Shown here piece after piece: positions 41,919 to 42,092 of a stretch of DNA of 42,092 bases (position 1 is its first letter; each line of letters starts with the position of its first letter). This DNA is from an uncultured Verrucomicrobiota bacterium (GTDB taxonomy: Bacteria; Verrucomicrobiota; Verrucomicrobiia; Limisphaerales; UBA9464): assembly GCA_903835555.1 (NCBI GenBank), contig CAILNN010000377.1, forward strand, positions 1 through 42,092. The letters run 5' to 3'. The notes beneath the pieces are model-generated. The model searched no databases. It had not been told where the DNA came from and was given only the letters and a program-made list of their open reading frames with translations. Both the position numbers and the translations under genes were made by a program.

Positions 41919-41947
41919 TTGACATCCTTACTTTTCCCATCTACTTT
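41919..41947 (+). promoter_or_regulatory. Predicted promoter of the RAYT-like gene, leaderless
   Basis: A perfect TTGACA (41919-41924) is followed after 17 bp by TACTTT (41942-41947). The -10 box ends 6 bases before the ATG, so the transcript would begin at the start codon. Confidence 0.45.
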
Positions 41948-41953
41948 CCGATC

Positions 41954-42092
41954 ATGCGCCAGCCCCGTCTGAAGCTCGATTCGCGAATCGGCCAAGCGTA
42001 CTACCACTGCATCTCGCGGGTGGTGGACCGCCGGTTCATCTTCGGTTCCAACGAGAAGGAACAGTTCGTCCACTGGATGTACGCCTACGCCC
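41954..42092 (+). CDS. REP-associated tyrosine transposase / IS200-like transposase (partial, 5' part)
   Basis: Only the first 46 codons are in the window; the frame is open to the edge. The start MRQPRLKLDSRI, then AYYHCISRVVDRRFIFG, is the typical N-terminus of Y1-type (transposase_17) proteins: the first beta strand with YHCxSR and the following basic residues. The catalytic Tyr and HUH motif would lie beyond the window. Proteins of this RAYT-like group are frequent in Verrucomicrobia and are tied to short palindromic repeats, of which this window has many. Whether it serves any of the families seen here is unknown. Confidence 0.85.
   Translation, partial: MRQPRLKLDSRIGQAYYHCISRVVDRRFIFGSNEKEQFVHWMYAYA

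Overview
The window looks like a chromosomal segment of a Verrucomicrobiota bacterium, probably of the Limisphaerales/Pedosphaera type. The main signs are a GreA-type elongation factor carried on a roughly 450-residue N-terminal extension (an architecture shared with Chlamydia), a very large exoprotein built from delta-60, Calx-beta, PA14, Ig-like and LVIVD modules, a secreted sugar-phosphate isomerase-type protein, and intergenic regions filled with short palindromic repeat families. This placement is an inference from gene content; no rRNA or tRNA gene is visible. Almost no gene has a Shine-Dalgarno motif at a normal distance.

Left part (1-10.4 kb): an 81-bp-type repeat, then on the minus strand a giant modular exoprotein translationally coupled to a VanY-like peptidase. 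Next come pnp, with an unusual second S1 domain, and rpsO, separated by a structured leader. The GreA-like gene is divergent from rpsO. Middle-left (10.5-18.3 kb): a polyprenyl-phosphate sugar-phosphate transferase, then an overlapping pair encoding a GNAT/FemAB-like protein and a DUF3419/BtaA-like lipid enzyme. A SAM methyltransferase is divergent from that pair. A PIN-PhoH protein overlaps an RlmI-like rRNA methyltransferase.

Middle (18.5-25.6 kb): a DegT-type aminotransferase, an NlpC/P60 lipoprotein, mgtE, a second SAM methyltransferase, a small lipoprotein, a half-size DMT-like membrane protein and an abutting phenylacetate-CoA ligase-like enzyme. Two full copies and one fragment of a TA-flanked, MITE-like palindromic element lie at 10466, 12127 and 21872. 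The accessory stretch (25.6-30.2 kb) holds composite repeats, a cyclophilin with a C-terminal TPM-like domain, a VapB antitoxin followed by a wrecked VapC, a DUF4143 ATPase whose start codon lies inside a perfect inverted repeat, and an unrecognised 182-residue protein.

Right part (30.2-42.1 kb): gspF, a polar amino acid ABC transporter (substrate-binding protein fused to permease, plus ATPase), a secreted TIM-barrel protein, an HNH endonuclease coupled to a lipoprotein, purB with two tandem rhomboid proteases, an M3 peptidase, a membrane-anchored C39-like peptidase, and the first 46 codons of a RAYT/IS200-like transposase that runs off the edge.

The strongest leads are the BtaA-like/GNAT operon as a candidate polar-lipid pathway, the palindromic element with compensatory changes, the double-S1 PNPase with its switch-like leader, and the inverted repeat over the DUF4143 ATPase start.
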